From NCBI GenBank assembly GCA_001898335.1, contig MKTS01000005.1, positions 62,001 through 126,000 of the forward strand: 64,000 bases of DNA, given 5' to 3'. Both the position numbers and the translations under genes were made by a program. The notes beneath the pieces were generated by a model that worked only from the letters and a program-made list of their open reading frames with translations, had not been told where the DNA came from and ran no database searches. Source of the stretch: Mucilaginibacter sp. 44-25 (GTDB lineage: Bacteria > Bacteroidota > Bacteroidia > Sphingobacteriales > Sphingobacteriaceae). Numbering within the stretch: the stretch's first letter is position 1; every line of letters starts with the position of its first letter. This document shows positions 52,577 through 59,666 of this stretch, piece by piece.

Positions 52577-52605
52577 ATTACTTTGAGTTATTATTCAACT
52601 TTGCT
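52566..52605. terminator. Hairpin between the zeta-like and serS genes
   Basis: AGCAAAGTTGAAT (52566-52578) pairs with ATTCAACTTTGCT (52593-52605), a perfect 13-bp stem with a 14-nt loop. It overlaps the zeta-like gene's stop codon. Downstream T-tracts are short on both strands, so it is a moderate terminator for the convergent pair. Confidence 0.55.
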
Positions 52606-52614
52606 CACTTTCAA

Positions 52615-53886
52615 TTAGTCTATCCACTCAAATTTGGTATAAGGCACCAGCACCTCAGGTATTTTAATACCTTTTTCGGTTTGGTTGTTCTCCAGCAGTG
52701 TTGCCACAATACGCGGCAAAGCTAAAGCGCTGCCGTTAAGCGTGTGCGCTAATTGGGTTTTACCCTCCGCGTTACGGAAACGCAGTTTTAAGCGGTTAGC
52801 CTGATAAGTTTCAAAGTTTGATACGGATGATACCTCTAACCAGCGTTGCTGTGCAGCGCTCCAGGTTTCCATATCGTAGGTTAAAGCGCTTGTGAAACCC
52901 ATGTCGCCGCCGCAAAGGCGTAAAACACGGTAAGGTAAGCCAAGCTTTTGCAGCAGGCTTTGCACATGAGCGCTCATATCTTCCAGCACTTCGTATGATT
53001 TATCAGGTTGTACTATCTGTACAATTTCTACTTTATCAAACTGGTGCAGGCGGTTCAAACCCCGTACGTGCGCACCATAAGAACCAGCCTCACGACGGAA
53101 GCATGGCGTATGACCGCAGTTTTTAACCGGCAGCTCTTCGCCTTTTAAAATTACGTCGCGGTAAAGATTGGTGATTGGCACTTCGGCAGTAGGGATCAGG
53201 TAAAGCCCATCCTCGTTCACAAAGTACATCTGGCCTTCTTTATCCGGCAACTGGCCTGTGCCGAAGCCTGAAGCCTCGTTTACTACCAAGGGTACGCCAA
53301 CTTCGCTGTAACCGGCTTTTTCCGCCTCATCAATAAAGAAATTGATGAGTGCGCGCTGTAGTTTGGCACCTTTGTTTTTATAAACAGGAAAACCCGCTCC
53401 TGTTATTTTAACACCCAATTCAAAATCTATTAGGTTATATTTAGCAGCCAGTTCCCAGTGAGGTAGAGCATTGGCAGGCAATTCAGGCTTAATGCCGTTC
53501 TCTAATACAATCTCGTTATCATCAGCAGAAACACCTTTTGGTACAGAGGTATGCGGCAGGTTAGGTAACAGTACCAGTTTCTCCTGCAATTCGGTTTCAA
53601 AAGCGCTTAGTTGTTCGCCCAGTTGTTTGATCTCCTCTTTCCATTTACCGGTGTTAGCTTTAATGGCTTCGGCCTCATCTCTTTTACCATTGCGCATCAG
53701 CTCGCCAATTTGTTTGGCCGCCGCGTTTGCCTGGGATGATACGTTATCCGACTGGTTTTGCGCCTGGCGACGTTTCTCGTCCAAAGCAATTATCTCATCA
53801 ACCAATTGGGGCTGCTTAAAATTTTTAACAGCCAAACGTTCTAAAACTTTATCCCTGTTCTCGCGGATATAACTAACTTGCAACAT
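52615..53886 (-). CDS. serS: Seryl-tRNA synthetase
   Basis: The 423-residue class II synthetase has an N-terminal tRNA-binding coiled coil (about 1-105). The catalytic core carries motif 1 (KLQRALINFFIDEAEKAGYSEVGVPLVV), motif 2 (PCFRREAGSYGAHVRGLNRLHQFDKVEI) and motif 3 (LNGSALALPRIVATLLENNQ). I choose the ATG at 53886 (MLQVSYIRENRDKVLERL), because that is where the family begins; an ATG 21 bp upstream adds an unrelated stretch. A TATATTTG box on the minus strand lies about 18 bp upstream. Confidence 0.97.
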   Translation of the reverse strand: MLQVSYIRENRDKVLERLAVKNFKQPQLVDEIIALDEKRRQAQNQSDNVSSQANAAAKQIGELMRNGKRDEAEAIKANTGKWKEEIKQLGEQLSAFETELQEKLVLLPNLPHTSVPKGVSADDNEIVLENGIKPELPANALPHWELAAKYNLIDFELGVKITGAGFPVYKNKGAKLQRALINFFIDEAEKAGYSEVGVPLVVNEASGFGTGQLPDKEGQMYFVNEDGLYLIPTAEVPITNLYRDVILKGEELPVKNCGHTPCFRREAGSYGAHVRGLNRLHQFDKVEIVQIVQPDKSYEVLEDMSAHVQSLLQKLGLPYRVLRLCGGDMGFTSALTYDMETWSAAQQRWLEVSSVSNFETYQANRLKLRFRNAEGKTQLAHTLNGSALALPRIVATLLENNQTEKGIKIPEVLVPYTKFEWID

Positions 53887-53913
53887 CTTTTTAAGATTAA
53901 AAGGCAAATATAA

Positions 53914-53992
53914 CAGTTTGCAGTTTGGAGCAGGCAGTTTGCAGTTTTTTTGTAAACGCTTTGTGCAAACTGCAAACCGCCAACTGCAAATT
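53914..53992. repeat. CAGTTTGCAGTTT direct and inverted repeats between serS and rsmI
   Basis: CAGTTTGCAGTTT occurs twice (53914-53926 and 53935-53947). Its reverse complement follows as AAACTGCAAAC (53967-53977) and as a variant CAACTGCAAATT (53981-53992). The arms can form a large hairpin in the divergent promoter region. Similar strings are common in Sphingobacteriaceae intergenic regions (recall, not verified). Confidence 0.6.
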
Positions 53993-53995
53993 ACA

Positions 53996-54718
53996 ATGAG
54001 CGGAAAACTTTACTTAGTGCCTACTCCTATCGGTAACCTGGAGGATATGACCTTTAGGGCGATACGTATTTTAAAAGAGGCCGATCTGATACTGGCTGAA
54101 GATACGCGTACATCGGCGCCCATGCTGAAACATTTTGATATCCAAAATAAAGTTTTTGCGCACCATCAGCATAACGAACACCAGGCCAGCAACGAGATCA
54201 TTAAGTTTTTGCTGCAAGGGCAAAATATAGCGCTGATATCTGATGCCGGCACGCCTGCCATATCCGATCCGGGATTTTTCCTGGTGCGCGAGGCTTTAAA
54301 GTTTAACATCGCCGTAGAATGCCTTCCCGGCGCAACGGCCTTTGTACCTGCCTTGGTTAACTCCGGCTTCCCTACAGATAAGTTTTGTTTTGAAGGTTTT
54401 CTGCCGCTAAAGAAGGGCCGCCAAACCCGTTACAAGTTTCTGGCACAGGAAGAACGGACGATCATTCTTTACGAATCTCCGCACCGTTTATTAAAAACGC
54501 TTGAGGAAATGGCTACTTATTTTGGTGCCAGCCGCCAGCTTTCCGTTTCACGCGAGCTGACCAAAATGTTCGAAGAAACGGTACGCGGCACGGTTGCAGA
54601 GGTAAAGCAGCATTTTGAAACCCATCCTGTAAAAGGTGAGTTTGTGATATGTGTGGCCGGTGCTGAAGAAACAGATAATAAGAAGAAAAAGAAGTATAGC
54701 AACGATGACGACGAATAG
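53996..54718 (+). CDS. rsmI: 16S rRNA (cytidine-1402-2'-O)-methyltransferase
   Basis: The 240-residue tetrapyrrole-methylase-fold enzyme carries LYLVPTPIGNLEDMTFRAIRIL (5-26), LAEDTRTS, HQHNEHQASNEI, ALISDAGTPAISDPGFFLV (about 81-99), ECLPGATAFVPALVNSGFPTDKFCFEGFLP and YESPHRLLKTL, the full RsmI set. It 2'-O-methylates C1402 in the ribosomal P site. The C-terminus is short and Lys/Asp-rich (DNKKKKKYSNDDD). An in-frame ATG 78 bp upstream lies in the repeat region and is rejected. Confidence 0.95.
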   Translation: MSGKLYLVPTPIGNLEDMTFRAIRILKEADLILAEDTRTSAPMLKHFDIQNKVFAHHQHNEHQASNEIIKFLLQGQNIALISDAGTPAISDPGFFLVREALKFNIAVECLPGATAFVPALVNSGFPTDKFCFEGFLPLKKGRQTRYKFLAQEERTIILYESPHRLLKTLEEMATYFGASRQLSVSRELTKMFEETVRGTVAEVKQHFETHPVKGEFVICVAGAEETDNKKKKKYSNDDDE

Positions 54719-54763
54719 CCGTTAAGCTGCTATTGCCAATTGTCATCGTTGCTTAAATATTAA

Positions 54764-56167
54764 TTACTCCAGTACAATCTTCTGGTGTTGATAAGGTATT
54801 TCAATATTTTTGAAACCCTTTTCTTTGAGTTTAGCCTCAAAATGCTGCTGAACTTCGTACTCGCCGTGTACCAGGAAAACCTTTTTTACTTTTGCCGGAT
54901 CCTGGCATGCCAGGAAATGAAGCAGGTCTTCATAATCGCCATGGGCGCTCATACTTTTTATTGACCGTACCTCGGCGTTCACCTGATAGGGTTCGCCAAA
55001 TATATGTACCTCTTTCTCGCCCCGGGCCAAACGCCCTCCCAATGAACCCGGCTCGGCGTAGCCCACCATTAAAATGGTATTTTTTTGGTTGTTAATATTA
55101 TTCTTGATATGATGCTTAACCCGACCTGCTTCGGCCATACCTGATGAGGATATGATAACGCACGGACGGGCATCATCATTTAGCGCAATCGATTCGGCTG
55201 TGGACTCTATAAACTTTAAGCCTTTAAATCCGAATGGGTCAGCATCTACCTGTAATACTTTCTTTACGTTTTTATTGTATTCTTCCGGATGGTCTTTTAA
55301 CACCTGTGTAGCTTGCTCTGATAATGGGCTATCAACATAATAAGGAACATCGGGTAGATCGCCCCGGAGTTCAAGAGAGTTAAGCGCGTAAAGCAGTTCC
55401 TGCGTACGCCCCACACTAAATGCAGGGATAATGACTTTTCCGCCTTTACGCTCACAGGTATCTTTGATCACTTCAAGCAAGGCATCTTCAATAGGACCAA
55501 TATCCTTGTGCAGGCTATCGCCGTAGGTAGATTCTAACAAGATATAATCAGCCTGCTCAAAAGTCTGCGGGCTTTTTAATATCAGGTCGCCATAGCGGCC
55601 AACATCGCCGCTAAAAGTAATATGTGTTTCCTTCGCGTCCTCAAATACCGTAATATGTACCGCCGCGCTGCCCAGTATATGCCCTGCATCAGTAAACTTA
55701 AAGCGCAGACGCTGGCTTATTGCATATTCCTGATGATAATCTACAATCTTAAACAGACGCATGGCGGCCATGGCATCGTCCTCGTTATACAGTGCTTCCA
55801 GTAAAGACTGCCCATGCTTAGCCCGTTGCTTGTTGGTATATTCAACATCCTGCATTTGTATCCTGGCCGAATCCATCATTAGTATTCGGGCAAGGTCCAT
55901 GGTGGCGGAAGTACAAAATATGGTTCCTTCAAACCCCTCTTTTACCAAGCGCGGTATAAGCCCGCAATGATCAATGTGCGCATGAGAGAGTATCAGATAG
56001 TCAATCTTTTTAGGGTTAAAGCCAAAATGCTCGTTCATGCCGTCAGTCTGTTCGCCCAGACCCTGGAACATGCCGCAATCCAGCAAAACTGTTGTACCAT
56101 CGTTTAAACGTAATAAATGCTTACTGCCGGTTACATTACGGGCGGCGCCGTGAAAAGTAATTTCCAT
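54764..56167 (-). CDS. MBL-fold beta-CASP ribonuclease
   Basis: The 467-residue protein has the metallo-beta-lactamase motif SHAHIDHCG (61-69). Motif 3 follows in AGHILGSAAVHI (about 162-173) and motif 4 in FSGDVGRYGDLIL (about 185-197). The beta-CASP inserts include LLESTYGDSLHKD, VIIPAFSVGRTQELLYAL, SSSGMAEAGRVKHHI and SAHGDYEDLLHFL near the end, whose His completes the site. It is expected to be an RNA-processing nuclease resembling YSH1 or CPSF73. It diverges from blaI, whose operators lie in the shared intergenic region. Confidence 0.92.
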   Translation of the reverse strand: MEITFHGAARNVTGSKHLLRLNDGTTVLLDCGMFQGLGEQTDGMNEHFGFNPKKIDYLILSHAHIDHCGLIPRLVKEGFEGTIFCTSATMDLARILMMDSARIQMQDVEYTNKQRAKHGQSLLEALYNEDDAMAAMRLFKIVDYHQEYAISQRLRFKFTDAGHILGSAAVHITVFEDAKETHITFSGDVGRYGDLILKSPQTFEQADYILLESTYGDSLHKDIGPIEDALLEVIKDTCERKGGKVIIPAFSVGRTQELLYALNSLELRGDLPDVPYYVDSPLSEQATQVLKDHPEEYNKNVKKVLQVDADPFGFKGLKFIESTAESIALNDDARPCVIISSSGMAEAGRVKHHIKNNINNQKNTILMVGYAEPGSLGGRLARGEKEVHIFGEPYQVNAEVRSIKSMSAHGDYEDLLHFLACQDPAKVKKVFLVHGEYEVQQHFEAKLKEKGFKNIEIPYQHQKIVLE

Positions 56168-56224
56168 TTATAATTGAGTTATAAACACAACCAAAATTTG
56201 TAAATAAAGTTCATTATCTAAAAT

Positions 56225-56240
56225 AACTAAAAAATTAGTT
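56225..56240. promoter_or_regulatory. Operator-like palindrome 1 (AACTAA-AAAA-TTAGTT)
   Basis: AACTAA and TTAGTT are perfect reverse complements with a 4-bp centre. An identical format recurs 48 bp downstream at 56273. It sits 58 bp from the beta-CASP start and 58 bp from the blaI start. Confidence 0.7.
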
Positions 56241-56261
56241 GCAAATGTAAAGAACTATATA

Positions 56262-56269
56262 TACCTTAG
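56262..56269 (+). promoter_or_regulatory. TAnnTTTG-like -7 box of blaI
   Basis: TACCTTAG matches the consensus at all but one position. It lies between the two palindromes, 28 bp before the ATG, so either operator could block RNA polymerase. Confidence 0.4.
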
Positions 56270-56272
56270 TAA

Positions 56273-56288
56273 AACTAATTTATTAGTT
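56273..56288. promoter_or_regulatory. Operator-like palindrome 2 (AACTAA-TTTA-TTAGTT)
   Basis: AACTAATTTATTAGTT has 7-bp arms around a two-base centre and fits the same AACTAA-N4-TTAGTT format as the copy at 56225. It ends nine bases before the blaI ATG. Confidence 0.72.
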
Positions 56289-56297
56289 ACGTAACTT

Positions 56298-56666
56298 ATG
56301 GAAATTAAAGAACTTACACGCGCGGAAGAACAAATTATGCAGGTATTGTGGCAGTTGGAAAAAGGCTTTGTAAAAGATGTGCTGGACGTTTTACCTGAGC
56401 CGAAGCCGGCTTATAATACCGTATCAACTATTATCCGCATTTTGGAAACCAAGGGCTTTGTTAGCCATAATGCTTATGGTAAAAGCCATGAATATTACCC
56501 CATCGTCAGTAAAGATCAGTACAAGGATTTTGCTGCTGAAAAACTCTTGAGCGGCTATTTTGATAATTCGGTAAACGGTATACTTTCCTTTTTTGTGAAG
56601 AAGGAAAAAATTAACCTTAAGGAGGCCGATGAGATTATGAAACTGATTGAGAAACTAAAAGATTAA
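56298..56666 (+). CDS. BlaI/MecI/CopY family transcriptional repressor
   Basis: The 122-residue protein is a winged-helix BlaI-family repressor: LTRAEEQIMQVLWQLEKGFVKDVLDVLPEPKPAYNTVSTIIRILETKGFVSH (recognition helix about 39-58) with a C-terminal dimerisation region. In the Bla/Mec system the membrane sensor BlaR1 triggers cleavage of the repressor, freeing the promoter. Two palindromes upstream are natural binding sites. The M56 sensor gene follows after 5 bp. Confidence 0.92.
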   Translation: MEIKELTRAEEQIMQVLWQLEKGFVKDVLDVLPEPKPAYNTVSTIIRILETKGFVSHNAYGKSHEYYPIVSKDQYKDFAAEKLLSGYFDNSVNGILSFFVKKEKINLKEADEIMKLIEKLKD

Positions 56667-56671
56667 CCGTT

Positions 56672-58147
56672 ATGAGCTGGTGGCAATATCTGGTGCTGGT
56701 AAATATTTACCTGTGTTTGTTTTACGCGTTTTACAGGATGCTGCTGCAGCGCGAAACCTTTTTTCAGCTTAACCGCTTATACCTGGTGGGCACGGCCATC
56801 CTGTCCTTCTTTATTCCATTAATGCAGAGCGAATGGATAAAAGAGCTTTTTATAACAAGGCAAGTGCAGCACACTATCTACGGTAGTAGCGCCCTTACTG
56901 TTGTCAATATTACGCCCATTAACAATAACCCGGTAACATTTGGCGAGGTTTTATCCATTATTTATGCTGCAGGTGTAATTATACTATTTGCTAAGTTGTG
57001 CTTACAGCTAATTATGTTAAAGAAAATTATTAAAGATCCTTCAACCGAAGTGACCTATTCTTTCTTTAATAAAATTAAGGTTAATAAAGGCATTGACGGC
57101 GCAGAAATGATACAATATCACGAACAGGTACACGCACGGCAGTTCCATACGGCAGATATATTGATCATTGAGGCGGTAATGATCATCAATTGGTTTAACC
57201 CGATTGTTTACCTGTACCGCTACGCTATTAAACATATACATGAGTTTATTGCCGATAAACACACGCTTGAGGCAGGGACAAACAAAGCTGATTATGCCAT
57301 GCTGTTGCTCAACCAAACATTTAACGCGCCTGCTCATCGCCTGGTAAACCCTTTCTTCAACCACAGCTTATTAAAACAACGTATCATGATGCTACAGAAA
57401 AACAAATCGCAACGTATTAAGCTAATTAAATATGGCTTATCGGCACCGTTATTTATACTGATGCTGGTGCTTTCTTCAGCCACCATTAACAATACCAGCA
57501 CAGTAAAAAACATTAACCGCAAAGCGGGGGATGTTTTAGCAAGCCCGGCAAATGAGGTAATGAGCGGGCAATATCAATCCCCTAAAAATGAAAACACCAA
57601 AGGCATAGCCCAAGTGGCGATTGACACGCTACCTAAGAAACAAAAATTCACCGTTACGGTAGCCCCGAGCTTCCCGGGCGGAGAAGAAGCGTTCTCACGT
57701 TTTCTGGCAGCTAATATCAAATATCCGGCTACCGCAAAAAACAAGAAAATACAGGGCCGCTCGCTGATCGCTTTTACGATAGGTACCGATGGCTACCTGA
57801 GCAATTTTAAAGTGGCCAAGGGAATTGGCGGCGGGGCCGATGAAGAAGCGATCCGGGTGATAAAAATGTCGCCTAAATGGACGCCAGCTACCGTAAATGG
57901 ACGACCGGTTAAAACAAGTTATGTAGTACCGGTTAATTTTTCATTAGACGGAAGTGTGACCAGTGTGAGTAATAAACCCGCTGGCGCTGATTTAAAAGAG
58001 GGCGAGGAATTATTTACGGAAGTAGAGCAATCGCCATCGTTCCCTGGCGGCGTAGAGGCTTTTGGTAATTTTTTAGCTAAAAACATCAGATACCCTAAAG
58101 AGCGAGAGATAAAAACATCCAGGGCCGTGTTATTGCATCATTTATAG
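56672..58147 (+). CDS. BlaR1-like M56 metallopeptidase with TonB_C domain; reading frame broken near 58102
   Basis: The 491-residue product has four N-terminal membrane helices with an M56 peptidase domain carrying H150EQVH154 and IKHIHEFIADKHTLEAG (about 186). One TonB C-terminal domain follows (about 330-425, PSFPGGEEAFSRFLAANIKYP...GIGGGADEEAIRVI). A second begins at about 448, but after KNIRYPKE the frame reads REIKTSRAVLLHHL and stops. Inserting one G between 58102 and 58103 restores KEARDKNIQGRVIASFIVEKDG and joins the next segment. Co-regulated with blaI. Confidence 0.85.
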   Translation: MSWWQYLVLVNIYLCLFYAFYRMLLQRETFFQLNRLYLVGTAILSFFIPLMQSEWIKELFITRQVQHTIYGSSALTVVNITPINNNPVTFGEVLSIIYAAGVIILFAKLCLQLIMLKKIIKDPSTEVTYSFFNKIKVNKGIDGAEMIQYHEQVHARQFHTADILIIEAVMIINWFNPIVYLYRYAIKHIHEFIADKHTLEAGTNKADYAMLLLNQTFNAPAHRLVNPFFNHSLLKQRIMMLQKNKSQRIKLIKYGLSAPLFILMLVLSSATINNTSTVKNINRKAGDVLASPANEVMSGQYQSPKNENTKGIAQVAIDTLPKKQKFTVTVAPSFPGGEEAFSRFLAANIKYPATAKNKKIQGRSLIAFTIGTDGYLSNFKVAKGIGGGADEEAIRVIKMSPKWTPATVNGRPVKTSYVVPVNFSLDGSVTSVSNKPAGADLKEGEELFTEVEQSPSFPGGVEAFGNFLAKNIRYPKEREIKTSRAVLLHHL

Positions 58148-58608
58148 TAGAGAAGGACGGTTCGCTTTCGAATATCAGGATTATGAGGGGTATTGGCGGC
58201 GGCGCGGACGAAGAAGCAGTACGTGTGTTGGCTATTTCCCCTAAATGGATGGCCGGCACACAGAATGGTCACAAAGTGCGTGTACAATACAGTGTGCCTA
58301 TCAATTTCGCCCTTGCGCCAAATGAAGAAAAGAAAATGGGTGCCATCAAAGACCCTTCGCAGAAAGGTTCTGTACTTTACAAGGACACTATAGCAAGTGG
58401 TGCACCTTTTAAATTGAAAGGCTTTAATAACCCACCGCTTTATATTGTCGATGGAAACGTTGTGAAAGATATTCAGAACATAAACCCCAACACCATTCAA
58501 TCTATGAGTATTTCAAAGGATAAATCGGCTATACTTAAATATGGAAGCGATGGTGTAAACGGAGTCGTAGAAATTACAACCAAACCCAAAGCTAAAGCAG
58601 TAAAATAA
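58148..58608 (+). pseudogene. C-terminal part of the M56/TonB protein, separated by a one-base frameshift
   Basis: In the -1 frame the sequence continues QGRVIASFIVEKDGS (from about 58120) and then GIGGGADEEAVRVLAISPKW, which completes the second TonB_C domain. It ends with PPLYIVDGNVVKDIQNINPNTIQSMSI, KSAILKYGSDGVNGVVEI, a TonB-dependent-receptor plug-like segment also found at the ends of other Bacteroidota M56 proteins. An isolated start at 58183 gives a 141-residue ORF, but a single 645-residue parent protein is far more likely. Whether the shift is genuine, programmed or a sequencing error cannot be decided here. Confidence 0.75.
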
Positions 58609-58637
58609 AATCAGTTAATTTAAACCATATCCTAACC

Positions 58638-58669
58638 AAGGCCGGGCGTGAGAGCACCCGGCCTTTTTA
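58638..58669. terminator. Intrinsic terminator between the M56 and PAS genes
   Basis: AAGGCCGGG (58638-58646) pairs with CCCGGCCTT (58657-58665) around a 10-nt loop and runs into TTTAT. It serves the plus-strand unit and touches the PAS gene's stop on the other strand. Confidence 0.88.
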
Positions 58670-59353
58670 TTATAATGGAGCACCCTGGGCCACAGCTTCC
58701 TGCTGCTCGCGCATGTTACGGATAATTTTGGTGTAGCCCCGGTGCTGTTCGTAATCATCATATAATGGAAACATCAGTCCTGTACCCCAAAACCGGGAAC
58801 GATCTTTTCGTACGTGGTAGCGTTCATCAATGACCCTGCCCTCTCTTTTTGCGGTTTCCATCTCCACACGCGGGGCGCCCTTTGCAATATCTTCTGTTGT
58901 AAAAAAAACATCCGCGCTGCAACCAATAACTTCATTTGCAGCATAGCCCATCAGCTTTTCGGCACCTTTGTTCCAACTGTTAATATCACCATTCTTATCA
59001 GTAGTAATAACAGCATAATCGTCCAGGCTATCCAGCACCTGGTGAAAAAAATCTTCACTCATCCTGAAATAGCTGTCTTCAAATATATCGTCGCCGGTAA
59101 CTCCGGGATTATTAATGTGGTAATCGATCTCCACATTTACACCCTCGATACCACAAGCCATTTGCATAGGTTCGCGCGTAATGCGATAGAATGTTTCAAA
59201 CCGTTCGGGTAGCTGATCAAGCCTTGGCTTTGTACGTACCGGCTTAAATAAAATACTTTCCTGGTCGTCGGCAGATTTCTCGCTAACTAATACGTAATTA
59301 TATCCCTTTTCAATCAAATCGCCCAGTAATTGCGGTGTTAACGGTATTCTCAT
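58670..59353 (-). CDS. Stand-alone PAS domain protein
   Basis: The 227-residue cytosolic protein has an N-terminal region of unknown fold (MRIPLTPQLLGDLIEKGYNYVLVSEK...). A PAS domain lies at about 108-215: LDSLDDYAVITTDKNGDINSWNKGAEKLMGYAANEVIG, and PLYDDYEQHRGYTKIIRNM, which form the canonical core and C-terminal PAC strand. There is no kinase, GGDEF or DNA-binding output. It may act by binding a partner. It is followed upstream by a 51-aa membrane protein gene. Confidence 0.82.
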   Translation of the reverse strand: MRIPLTPQLLGDLIEKGYNYVLVSEKSADDQESILFKPVRTKPRLDQLPERFETFYRITREPMQMACGIEGVNVEIDYHINNPGVTGDDIFEDSYFRMSEDFFHQVLDSLDDYAVITTDKNGDINSWNKGAEKLMGYAANEVIGCSADVFFTTEDIAKGAPRVEMETAKREGRVIDERYHVRKDRSRFWGTGLMFPLYDDYEQHRGYTKIIRNMREQQEAVAQGAPL

Positions 59354-59382
59354 GATTGTTTGCTTCTAAAAAGAAAAATAAC

Positions 59383-59538
59383 TTATACAGCCGTAGGCCT
59401 GCGGATGATCTTTAATACGAAAATAATAAGGGCTATTACCAGCAGGATATGAATAATGCTACCAATAGCGGTAAAGAAAAAACCTATGGCCCAGCAAATA
59501 ACCAGGACAACAGCAATGGTGTATAATAATGAGTTCAT
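59383..59538 (-). CDS. 51-aa lmo0937-family/DUF5670 membrane protein
   Basis: A minus-strand ORF of 51 codons (MNSLLYTIAVVLVICWAIGF...) starts at the ATG at 59538. It has two hydrophobic helices (about 2-23 and 25-43) and a basic RRPTAV tail. The pattern MNSLLYTIAVVLVxxWxIGF...IHILLVIALI is that of the lmo0937 family, common in stress-adapted bacteria and of unknown function. It is too short for a 60-residue ORF threshold, so it is easily missed. A 44-bp palindrome lies upstream. Confidence 0.8.
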   Translation of the reverse strand: MNSLLYTIAVVLVICWAIGFFFTAIGSIIHILLVIALIIFVLKIIRRPTAV

Positions 59539-59605
59539 TTGGTTAGTATAATTTAGTTAATGTTATAATAAGCCAATCATAGCAAATGTTTTACCAAAGG
59601 CGCAT

Positions 59606-59649
59606 AAACGAAAATCCCTTTGCTTAATTAAGCAAAGGGATTTTCGTTT
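59606..59649. terminator. Perfect 44-bp palindromic terminator
   Basis: Two 22-base arms (59606-59627 and 59628-59649) are exact reverse complements, with a TTAATTAA centre and a GATTTTCGTTT end. It lies 18 bp after the M61 peptidase stop on the minus strand. Confidence 0.9.
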
Positions 59650-59666
59650 AATACTGTATTAAGCAA

